Shown here: positions 1 to 5,845 of the stretch, piece by piece
Layout: each line of letters opens with the position of its first letter
Position numbering within the stretch: the stretch's first letter is position 1
Assembly: GCA_013824385.1 (NCBI GenBank)
Contig: PNNU01000237.1
Location: 1 to 5,848 of the forward strand
Length of the DNA: 5,848 bases
DNA from: Anaerolinea sp.
GTDB taxonomy: Bacteria > Chloroflexota > Anaerolineae > Anaerolineales > Anaerolineaceae
Direction of reading: 5' to 3'
Made by a program: the position numbers and the translations under genes
The notes under the pieces: model-generated
Database searches by the model: none
What the model was told of the DNA's origin: nothing
Seen by the model: the letters and a program-made list of their open reading frames with translations, nothing else

Positions 1-72
1 ATCCGCACCAAAAAAGATGAGTTCTTGTTACCTGAGTGGGAGAAATATTTAAGGTGCTTTTATCCTGGCTGA
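1..72 (+). CDS. Possible C-terminal tail of an upstream gene (partial)
   Basis: From the first base, frame 1 is open for 23 codons and stops at TGA 70-72. The translated tail ends in 'EWEKYLRCFYPG', a composition plausible for a real protein C-terminus. The other two forward frames close earlier (TGA at 18-20 and TAA at 50-52), and the reverse frames are also interrupted. The stretch is too short to assign a family, and 23 open codons can easily occur by chance in this base composition. No clear terminator follows it before the binding-protein gene. If it is real, the operon may either read on from this gene or start in the 130-nt gap after it. Confidence 0.25.
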   Translation: MRTKKDEFLLPEWEKYLRCFYPG

Positions 73-203
73 AAAGGTGGTTTTTATGATTACATGAAGT
101 AAAATTCGGATTTAATAAACAATCTGCTGTTCTAATTTTGAAATTCGAGTACAGTAAAAATTTAGCACCAGAGCGTGCCTTTATAATCTCGTGGAGGAGA
201 AAA
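73..203 (+). other. AT-rich leader upstream of the operon
   Basis: This AT-rich gap holds no supported gene. I found no convincing -35/-10 pair at normal spacing. A heptamer AAATTCG occurs twice (102-108 and 141-147), and a small inverted repeat AATTT-TG-AAATT lies at 134-145. Either could be an operator half-site, but both are short and AT-rich enough to be chance. The operon promoter probably lies here or further upstream, and the control protein is not encoded in the window. Confidence 0.4.
193..197 (+). promoter_or_regulatory. Shine-Dalgarno site of the binding-protein gene
   Basis: GGAGG lies 6 nt before ATG 204, which is near-ideal spacing. It fixes the start at 204. The in-frame TTG at 138 would add 22 charged residues in front of a perfectly formed lipoprotein signal peptide. 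Confidence 0.85.
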
Positions 204-1322
204 ATGTCAAAAAAAGTAGGGTTCCTTATGATCATGGCTATGATGGTTGTAATTGTTCTTGCAGCCTGCACCAAGCCAACTGCTGTAGCAACAGAAGCCC
301 CTGTTGTTACTGAAGTTCCTGTTGTCACTGAAGCACCCACTGTTGCACCAACTGAACTAGTGATTACTGACACTGAGCTAAATGTTCTTTGCACACCGCA
401 AGAAGAGTGGTGCCAGGGTATGAAACAGGAATTCGAAGCAAAATACGGCATCACCGTGAACTACGTTCGTATGTCTGCCGGTGAAGCGTTAGCCCGTATT
501 GAAGCTGAGAAAGAGGCCCCAACCTTTGATATTTGGTGGGGAGGCCCTATCGATAGTTTTGTTTCCGCAAAAAGCAAGGGGTTGCTTGAGACCTACGATT
601 CCCCGAATTTTGTTAACATACGCAACCCGGAATTAATGAAAGATGTTGACAATCAATGGGTTGGTGTTTACATGGGATCTCTTGGTTTCGCAACCAATAC
701 CGATTGGCTTGCTGCACATCCTGATGCCAAAGCCCCCACTTCTTGGGATGATCTTTTGAAACCCGAGTTCACTGGCCAGGTAATGGTAGCCCACCCCTCA
801 TCTTCCGGTACTTCATATACAGCACTGGCAACGATTCTTCAAATTCGTGGTGAAGAAGCTGGATGGGAATACATCAAGAAGTATGCTGCTCAAATGGCTT
901 CCTTTACAAAAAGTGGTGCTGCACCTGCCAAGTTTGTTTGCCAGGGTGAAGCTGCGGTAGCAATCGTTTTCTCACATGATATTGTGAACGAAATCGAAAA
1001 CAACCAATGTCCACTTGAACTTACATTCCCTGCTGAGGGAACTGGTTATGAAATTGGTGGTGAAGCGATCCTTAAGGGCGCCAAGAACATGCAGGCTGCC
1101 AAGTTGTGGTATGACTGGGCGATCTCTGCCGAAGGTCAAGCCTTGGGACCGAAATATCATGCCTACCAGGCTCCAACTGTAAATGGTGTTGAACTGTCAC
1201 ATCCTGAATTGCTCGAAGTCAACCTGATCGATTATGATTTCATATGGGCTGGCGAAAACAAAACTGCATTTGTTGACAAATTCACCAATGAAATTGCCAA
1301 CGCAGAAAATCTGAAACAATAG
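204..1322 (+). CDS. ABC transporter substrate-binding lipoprotein, AfuA/FbpA-like family
   Basis: This 372-residue solute-binding protein would capture the substrate outside the membrane and hand it to the permease encoded next. Residues 1-22 form a lipoprotein signal peptide: MSKK, a hydrophobic stretch, then lipobox L19-A20-A21-C22, so C22 should be lipidated and anchor the protein. Residues 30-51 are a flexible linker of three imperfect TEAPVV-type hexapeptides. The binding fold runs from about 58 to the end. It shows family landmarks: CTPQEEWC (63-70), FDIWWGG (108-114), GSLGFATNTDWL (158-169), TSWDDLL (179-185), SSSGTSYT (199-206), SGAAPAK (237-243), SHD (257-259), EGTGYEIGG (278-286) and LWYDWA (301-306). 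The family is often labelled iron(III)-binding, but there is no adjacent Tyr-Tyr pair as in classical FbpA. The SHD...YE pattern instead resembles AfuA, for which hexose-phosphate binding is known. The family call is firm; the substrate (sugar phosphate, phosphonate or other anion) is inference. Confidence 0.9.
   Translation: MSKKVGFLMIMAMMVVIVLAACTKPTAVATEAPVVTEVPVVTEAPTVAPTELVITDTELNVLCTPQEEWCQGMKQEFEAKYGITVNYVRMSAGEALARIEAEKEAPTFDIWWGGPIDSFVSAKSKGLLETYDSPNFVNIRNPELMKDVDNQWVGVYMGSLGFATNTDWLAAHPDAKAPTSWDDLLKPEFTGQVMVAHPSSSGTSYTALATILQIRGEEAGWEYIKKYAAQMASFTKSGAAPAKFVCQGEAAVAIVFSHDIVNEIENNQCPLELTFPAEGTGYEIGGEAILKGAKNMQAAKLWYDWAISAEGQALGPKYHAYQAPTVNGVELSHPELLEVNLIDYDFIWAGENKTAFVDKFTNEIANAENLKQ
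291..353 (+). repeat. 18-bp tandem repeat encoding the TEAPVV linker
   Basis: Three imperfect 18-bp units (291-308, 309-326, 327-344), followed by a degenerate APTE remnant, encode TEAPVV, TEVPVV and TEAPTV. The repeat lies directly after the lipobox cysteine and acts as a spacer between the membrane anchor and the binding domain. Third-position differences between units show that it is old and kept at the protein level. Confidence 0.7.
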
Positions 1323-1334
1323 TTTTATTCCAAA

Positions 1335-1360
1335 ATCCGGGCGGCTTAGGCCGCCCGGAT
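1335..1360 (+). promoter_or_regulatory. Intercistronic GC-rich hairpin between binding-protein and permease genes
   Basis: A perfect 11-bp inverted repeat (arms 1335-1345 and 1350-1360, 9 GC pairs) closes a 4-nt loop TTAG. It begins 12 nt after the binding-protein stop and ends 9 nt before the permease Shine-Dalgarno. No T-run follows on the plus strand (ACTATTAG), so it is not a standard full terminator. By analogy with other importer operons, where the binding protein is made in excess over the permease, it probably protects the upstream message from 3' decay or partly stops transcription. On the minus strand it is followed by ATTTTGG, a weak T-run. Confidence 0.7.
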
Positions 1361-1369
1361 ACTATTAGC

Positions 1370-1375
1370 AGGAGG
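1370..1375 (+). promoter_or_regulatory. Shine-Dalgarno site of the permease gene
   Basis: A full AGGAGG stands only 3 nt before ATG 1379, shorter than the usual 5-9 nt. No other ATG, GTG or TTG start in this frame gives better spacing, so 1379 remains the best start. The tight spacing could lower permease translation relative to the binding protein. Confidence 0.7.
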
Positions 1376-1378
1376 ATT

Positions 1379-3646
1379 ATGCCGACCACCCCATCGAGTC
1401 CAAATTCACCAACCAAAAACCCATCAAATTTCATCAGACGTATTCGCGAGTTTACTCTTTTGGGTCGAGACCCAGTATTATCGATAAGCCTGATCCTTTC
1501 TGGCATTTTTATTTTTGTTTTCGTTGTTTTTCCACTATATCGTTCGGTCGTTGGTGGATTTATTTCTAAAGAAGGCGCTTGGGATGTAACCTATTTCGCA
1601 CGTTATTTTGATGATTACTATGGTCCAGCACTTCGTAAAGCATTCTTAGACACCATGTTAATGGGGTTGATGACCGCTTCAGCAGGAACTTTGGTGGGTT
1701 TCATCTTTGCTTATGCGGTTGTGCGCTGTAATATCCCCGGAAAGCGCATCGTACATTGGCTGGCTCTTGTGCCTATAGTATCACCCCCATTCGCTTTAGC
1801 TCTCAGCATGATCCTTTTATTTGGACGAAATGGATTAATCACGCATAAGATTTTGGGTATTGAATTTGTTCAAGGGATGAATGATGTCTACGGTTTGGAC
1901 GGTCTGGTCATCGTGCAGACTATAACTTTCTTCTCGGTTTCCTATTTGATCCTTAAAGCTATGTTGGAGCGCTTAAACCCGGCAATAGAAGAAGCTGCAG
2001 CCAGTTTAGGTGCAGGAAGGTTTCACTTATTTAGAACGGTTACTTTACCGCTGTTAATCCCTGGGATTGCAGGTTCCTTTTTATTGCTTTTTGTTGAATC
2101 ACTCGCAGATTTGGGGAACCCTTTGTTTATTGCAGGTAATAAGACTGTATTGTCTTCGCAGATCTTTCTAGCAGTGATTGGAGAATATAATTACCAGAAA
2201 GCATCCGCTCTATCCCTGGTTTTGATCATCCCGACGTTGATCATATTTTTGGTTCAACGATATTATGTTAACCGCCGCACGTACATTTCAGTCACCGGCA
2301 AACCAGCAGGTTCACAGATTGTTGAAAAAGATCCTGTAATTCGTTGGGTTGTTAATGTCACAGCGTACTTGATCATAGCATTTATCATCCTCCTGTACGT
2401 TACCATTATTTATGGCTCATTTAGCTCTGCCTGGGGGGTGGATTTTACACCTACCTTAAAACATTGGTCTATGGCGCTTACTCGTGGTGTTGAAGCGATT
2501 CTCGATACAACTTTCTTGAGTGCCATGGCTACACCATTTGCGGCTATATTGGGAATGATCATTGCCTGGTTGGTAGTTAGGAAGAAATTTACAGGCAAAG
2601 ACGCTCTCGATTTCACATCCAATCTCGGAGGCGCCGTTCCTGGCACAATTCTTGGTATTGGATTCATTTTAGCTTTTAATAAGCCACCTCTTGCACTTGC
2701 GATTGGAGTTTATGCGATACTGGCATTATTCTTTGCCCAGATCGTGGGAAAAAATGCTGCAGAGCGGATCATTATTCTGGTTCTTGGTACTGCATTAGGA
2801 GTAAGCCTCACTAAAATTGACCCTCGCACAATGTATTTTTGCCTTGGTGGAATGTATGTGGCGATAGCAGCCTTTTTAATGGTCTCACAAAGAAAATTTA
2901 CAAAACCTTTTTTCGCTGGTTTGATCGGTTTATATGTGATGCTTACCAATTGGGCAGTCGTAATTGCAAAACCAATTGCTGATTACAGCCGTTCACTTGA
3001 TAGAGGTTTCTGGAGTAACGCAATCTTTCAGTTTTCAGATTACTTAAAGGTGCTCATTCAGCCAACTCCTTCATTGTTAGCTATCGCACTTGTTTTTGCT
3101 GGAGTCATCTTGTTGCAAGGTGTAAAATTCAGAGGTTTTCGAATTGGAGTTGGTGTTTTAGGCCTTGCTGTACCTTGTACACTCTCCTTTATCGGTATCC
3201 CTTTTGGAATGGTTGGTGGAGCATATATCATCATGGCTGCATTCATTGTCCGCAGCCTTCCTGCCTCAGTTCGTTCCGGGGTTGCTGCTTTACAACAAAT
3301 TGATCCTTCAATCGAAGAAGCCTCGAACATATTAGGCGCAGATGCACAATACACTTTCAGAAAGGTCACTCTTCCTCTCATCCTCCCTGCCCTGTTGGCA
3401 GGTCTGATCTTCAGCTTTACCAGGCATATGACCAGTCTGTCAGCAATTATATTCCTGGTTAGCGCTAAATGGAGGATTGTGACAGCCTCGATATTAAGTG
3501 AATGGGAACAAGGCGGAGTGAGTATCGCAGCGGCATATTCGACAGTCATCATCATATTTGTCATGGTCGCTATCGTAATTCTCAATCTAATCGTTAATAA
3601 ATTGTTTAAGGGAAGGGGCTCTGTTGATATGAGCCAAGGATTCTAA
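1379..3646 (+). CDS. Fused two-domain ABC transporter permease, FbpB/AfuB-like, with large insertion
   Basis: This inner-membrane permease of 755 residues carries both transport domains in one chain and forms the substrate channel with the ATPase encoded downstream. A Pro/Ser/Asn-rich cytosolic tail (1-30) precedes the first membrane segment (about 33-55). Domain 1 has further segments near 93-115, 125-148, 172-194, 228-250 and 273-293. Its EAA loop, EEAAASLGA (204-212) to LP (223-224), docks the ATPase, and it has the family motif ESLADLGNPLF (240-250). Domain 2 (about 320-755) has a second EAA loop, EEASNILGA (646-654) to LP (664-665), then MTSLSAIIFLVSA (684-696). Standard fused members are about 500-550 residues. 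The excess here is mostly one hydrophobic block, about 441-612, with roughly six extra membrane segments inside domain 2. The frame is intact and both EAA loops are well conserved, so the protein looks functional. It ends 1 nt before the ATPase start. Confidence 0.92.
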   Translation: MPTTPSSPNSPTKNPSNFIRRIREFTLLGRDPVLSISLILSGIFIFVFVVFPLYRSVVGGFISKEGAWDVTYFARYFDDYYGPALRKAFLDTMLMGLMTASAGTLVGFIFAYAVVRCNIPGKRIVHWLALVPIVSPPFALALSMILLFGRNGLITHKILGIEFVQGMNDVYGLDGLVIVQTITFFSVSYLILKAMLERLNPAIEEAAASLGAGRFHLFRTVTLPLLIPGIAGSFLLLFVESLADLGNPLFIAGNKTVLSSQIFLAVIGEYNYQKASALSLVLIIPTLIIFLVQRYYVNRRTYISVTGKPAGSQIVEKDPVIRWVVNVTAYLIIAFIILLYVTIIYGSFSSAWGVDFTPTLKHWSMALTRGVEAILDTTFLSAMATPFAAILGMIIAWLVVRKKFTGKDALDFTSNLGGAVPGTILGIGFILAFNKPPLALAIGVYAILALFFAQIVGKNAAERIIILVLGTALGVSLTKIDPRTMYFCLGGMYVAIAAFLMVSQRKFTKPFFAGLIGLYVMLTNWAVVIAKPIADYSRSLDRGFWSNAIFQFSDYLKVLIQPTPSLLAIALVFAGVILLQGVKFRGFRIGVGVLGLAVPCTLSFIGIPFGMVGGAYIIMAAFIVRSLPASVRSGVAALQQIDPSIEEASNILGADAQYTFRKVTLPLILPALLAGLIFSFTRHMTSLSAIIFLVSAKWRIVTASILSEWEQGGVSIAAAYSTVIIIFVMVAIVILNLIVNKLFKGRGSVDMSQGF
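3636..3640 (+). promoter_or_regulatory. Shine-Dalgarno site of the ATPase gene, inside the permease end
   Basis: AAGGA lies 7 nt before ATG 3648 within the last permease codons, which suggests translational coupling. A second equally good site, GAGGA at 3654-3658, lies 7 nt before an in-frame ATG at 3666, so initiation at residue 7 is also possible. Confidence 0.6.
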
Positions 3647-3647
3647 A

Positions 3648-4754
3648 ATGGCTGAGGAAAAAACGATGTATTTAACACTGGAGAATATCACCAAAGTGTT
3701 TCCCCCACGTGGCGGTGTGAGTGAAGTAACAGCAGTTCATAATGTAAATCTGGATATTAAAAAAGGAGAATTAGTCACCCTGCTCGGTCCCAGCGGTTGC
3801 GGTAAAACCACAACCTTGCGTATGATTGCGGGTTTTGAGTTCCCTACTTCTGGGAATATTATTCTGGATGGGCAGGAGATCAACTCATTACCTCCGCACA
3901 AACGTGAAATGTCTATGGTTTTTCAGAGTTATGCAATATTTCCCCATTTGACGGTATTTGAGAATATTGCATACGGGTTAAATGTTCAAAGACTCTCCAA
4001 GTCAGTGATCGCAAAACGGGTGGATAAAGTTCTCGCTCTGGTCCATTTGGAAGGGTATGGCGATCGAGCTCCAACCCAACTATCAGGTGGTCAACAGCAG
4101 CGAGTGGCTCTGGCTCGCGCCTTGGTAATGGAACCAAAAGTATTATTAATGGATGAACCACTCTCAAACCTGGATGCGAAATTGCGAGAAGAAATGCGTA
4201 CGGAGATTCGCAGAATTCAAAAAGAGATGAATATCACCAGCGTTTATGTCACCCATGATCAGATTGAGGCAATGACGCTTTCAGATCGGATTGTGGTCAT
4301 GAACCAGGGGATTATTGAGCAAATTGGTACCCCTGTGGAGATGTACCGGTATCCAACCAGTCGATTTGTGGCAAATTTTATCGGCAGGGCAAATTTCGTG
4401 TCCGGCGTAGTCCAAGAGCAGAAGGAAGATAAATTGATCGTTAAAGCGCTTGGTGAAGTTATTTCTCTGAAAAACATCCAGCGTGAATTCACCAAACAGG
4501 AAGAAGTAACCCTGGTTGTCCGCCCCGAGATGACTCGAGTAAAGAAAACCGGTGAACTTCACAAGGGTGTGATTCGCAGGGCCGTATATCTGGGCGATGT
4601 GGTGGAATATGATATTGAAGTCAGCGGACAGAAGATCACCGGGTTGGAAACAGACCCATACGTGATGGCGCTTTTCCCGGAAGGTGAACAAGTGACTGTC
4701 GGGTTTGCTGAAGGTTGCATCCAGGTGCTACCCGCTGAGAAAAAACATGTCTGA
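3648..4754 (+). CDS. ABC transporter ATP-binding protein, FbpC/PotA-like with TOBE domain
   Basis: This 368-residue ATPase powers the importer from the cytosolic side and should act as a homodimer against the two EAA loops of the fused permease. All nucleotide-binding motifs are intact: Walker A GPSGCGKTT (47-55, K53), Q-loop FQSYAIFPH (92-100, Q93), signature LSGGQQQR (145-152), Walker B VLLMDEP (165-171, catalytic E170), D-loop SNLDAKLR (173-180) and switch histidine H203 in VTHDQ. Residues 209-250 (MTLSDRIVVM, IEQIGTP, FVANFIG) are characteristic of the spermidine/iron/sugar (MOI/CUT1-like) importer ATPases. A C-terminal TOBE-type regulatory domain covers about 285-361 (VVRPE, then GVIRRAVYLGDVVEYDI). 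The length is normal for the family. The start at 3648 has a Shine-Dalgarno site, but ATG 3666, giving 362 residues, is equally well placed. The 3' end overlaps the kinase gene by 8 nt. Confidence 0.95.
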   Translation: MAEEKTMYLTLENITKVFPPRGGVSEVTAVHNVNLDIKKGELVTLLGPSGCGKTTTLRMIAGFEFPTSGNIILDGQEINSLPPHKREMSMVFQSYAIFPHLTVFENIAYGLNVQRLSKSVIAKRVDKVLALVHLEGYGDRAPTQLSGGQQQRVALARALVMEPKVLLMDEPLSNLDAKLREEMRTEIRRIQKEMNITSVYVTHDQIEAMTLSDRIVVMNQGIIEQIGTPVEMYRYPTSRFVANFIGRANFVSGVVQEQKEDKLIVKALGEVISLKNIQREFTKQEEVTLVVRPEMTRVKKTGELHKGVIRRAVYLGDVVEYDIEVSGQKITGLETDPYVMALFPEGEQVTVGFAEGCIQVLPAEKKHV

Positions 4755-5613
4755 TTTTGATGTGGTGATGATCGGAAATTTTGCCAAAGACAAACTTATC
4801 GTTGATGGTATTGAAGAAATCGCATCAGGCGGTGGGGTGTATTACGGTAGCGTGGTGATCAAACGATTAGGGGCACGTGTGGCGGTGATAACGAGGCTGC
4901 ATCCGGATGACTTTTCAAGATTGGAAGAACTGCGATTGGAAGGTGTAGAAGTGTATGCCACTCCTGCAGATGGAACCTCAGGGATCGCCAATTACTACCA
5001 GTCTTCCAATATGGAAACCCGGATCTGCAAACCGATTGGGTTTGGTGGAAAATTCTCCCTCTCAGAAATCCCAGATTTAAAAACTCAAGTGATCATGCTT
5101 TCGCCGCTCTATGCGGGCGAAGTGGATTTATCTCTGTTGCAGGCATTATCAAAAAGAGCACGTCTCGCGTTGGATATTCAAGGATTTGTGCGTGTACCAG
5201 TGGAGAATGATCTGGTCTTTCGCCCCTGGGCGGATATGGTTGAAGGTCTAAAATGCATCACTTTTCTTAAAGTGGATAAAGCAGAAGCAGAATATTTAAC
5301 TGGTTTATCTGATCTTCATGAGGCTGCGATCAAACTGCACTCAATGGGACCGCAGGAGATCGTATTAACTCAATCTTCTGGAGTAACAGTTTTTGCGGAT
5401 GGGAAGTTTTTTTCAGCACCTTTTACCCCTCGATCACTGGCAGGCAGGACAGGAAGGGGAGACACTTGTTTTTCAACATATATCACCAAGCGGCTAACCG
5501 CAAATGCAGAAACGGCTTGTCGTTGGGCTGGAGCGGTGACCTCTTTAAAGCAGGAAGTACCAGGTCCGTGGGCAGGGACTGCTGAGGATATTGAAAAAGA
5601 ATTAATCATGTAA
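4747..5613 (+). CDS. PfkB-family carbohydrate/nucleoside-type kinase, substrate unknown
   Basis: This 288-residue cytosolic protein matches the ribokinase/PfkB superfamily, which transfers phosphate from ATP to a sugar, sugar phosphate, polyol or nucleoside. Visible features in order: beta strand VVMIGNFAKD (6-15); GGG at 28-30 followed by YGSVVIKRLGARVAVIT (33-49), the N-terminal PfkB glycine region; ALDIQGFVR (141-149); KVDKAEAEYLTG (175-186), the region usually contacting nucleotide or Mg; IVLTQSSGVTVF (205-216); and GRTGRGDT (233-240), which corresponds to the C-terminal PfkB signature DTxGAGD, with D239 as the expected catalytic base. The GAGD alanine is replaced by R237 and the usual leading Asp-Thr by Gly-Arg. 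Length is slightly short but complete. ATG 4747 is chosen because homologous folds begin within a few residues of the first strand; an upstream TTG at 4705 would add 14 poor residues. The Shine-Dalgarno is weak (GAG at 4737-4739), so translation probably depends on coupling to the overlapping ATPase gene. Its position suggests that it acts on the imported compound, but this is inference. Confidence 0.85.
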   Translation: MSDFDVVMIGNFAKDKLIVDGIEEIASGGGVYYGSVVIKRLGARVAVITRLHPDDFSRLEELRLEGVEVYATPADGTSGIANYYQSSNMETRICKPIGFGGKFSLSEIPDLKTQVIMLSPLYAGEVDLSLLQALSKRARLALDIQGFVRVPVENDLVFRPWADMVEGLKCITFLKVDKAEAEYLTGLSDLHEAAIKLHSMGPQEIVLTQSSGVTVFADGKFFSAPFTPRSLAGRTGRGDTCFSTYITKRLTANAETACRWAGAVTSLKQEVPGPWAGTAEDIEKELIM

Positions 5614-5619
5614 GTTTGG

Positions 5620-5668
5620 AACAAATCGAATAGTGAGCGGGTAGTCGCCGCTCACTATTCGATTTGTT
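5620..5668 (+). terminator. Long perfect hairpin terminator ending the operon
   Basis: Starting 6 nt after the kinase stop, arms 5620-5640 and 5648-5668 are perfect inverted repeats of 21 bp around a 7-nt loop GTAGTCG. Two G-U pairs can extend the base outward. The 3' arm runs into TTTT (5667-5670), then GTCCTTTTATCCTC, a pyrimidine-rich but interrupted tail. This is a rho-independent-type terminator with an unusually long stem. Its symmetry means that it could also stop transcription arriving from the opposite direction. Confidence 0.85.
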
Positions 5669-5670
5669 TT

Positions 5671-5816
5671 GTCCTTTTATCCTCTTTATTAACCTTATAA
5701 GACCGCTCTTTTTTGACCCTATTTACAGACAATAAATAAATCAAACCGATAAAGATCCGAAGAAATTCCAGATCCTTATCAAAAAATTTAGTTTGTCATT
5801 TTCTGTGCGGACGGTA
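5671..5816. other. AT-rich non-coding spacer after the operon
   Basis: No gene is supported here. A minus-strand frame stays open for 46 codons (5655-5795) but lacks an ATG and a usable ribosome-binding site. The stretch most likely separates the operon terminator from the promoter region of the next gene. Confidence 0.5.
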
Positions 5817-5845
5817 TTGACTTTCAAATTTTTGTTTGTTATATT
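5817..5845 (+). promoter_or_regulatory. Candidate sigma70-type promoter for a gene beyond the right edge
   Basis: TTGACT (5817-5822, five of six matches to TTGACA) is followed after exactly 17 nt by TATATT (5840-5845, five of six matches to TATAAT). The spacer is AT-rich. It lies downstream of the operon terminator, so it would start a new plus-strand unit just outside the window. The match is good, but AT-rich DNA yields such matches by chance. Confidence 0.5.

Noticed and set aside
57..77. Small CTTTT...AAAAG hairpin as terminator of the upstream gene
   Set aside because: Only 5 AT-rich pairs with an 11-nt loop; too weak to act as a terminator.
182..187. Perfect TATAAT as the operon's -10 box
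   Set aside because: No matching -35 lies 16-18 nt upstream and no TGn extension is present. Transcription would start at about 194, inside the Shine-Dalgarno site, leaving a leader of only about 10 nt.
138..203. In-frame TTG start extending the binding protein by 22 residues
   Set aside because: The extension is charged, precedes a textbook lipoprotein signal peptide and has no ribosome site at a suitable distance, whereas ATG 204 has GGAGG at 6 nt.
3058..3585. Minus-strand open frame of 175 codons
   Set aside because: It lies fully inside the permease gene in antisense, and the permease frame shows clear family motifs there (EAA loop, VTLPLILPAL). The antisense product has no recognisable domain.
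4281..4691. Minus-strand open frame of 136 codons
   Set aside because: It is antisense to the ATPase C-terminal half and TOBE domain, which are well conserved; no independent support.
204..4754. Naming the transporter fbpABC (iron uptake)
   Set aside because: The family resemblance is real, but the iron-binding tyrosine pair is missing and the neighbour is a PfkB kinase, so no gene symbols were assigned.
5655..5795. Minus-strand frame open for 46 codons with a hydrophobic stretch (FLRIFIGLIYLLS), ending inside the terminator
   Set aside because: It has no ATG, no ribosome-binding site before any alternative start, and is bounded by a stop upstream. A run this long is not unusual by chance in six frames of AT-rich DNA. 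A decayed gene end cannot be excluded.
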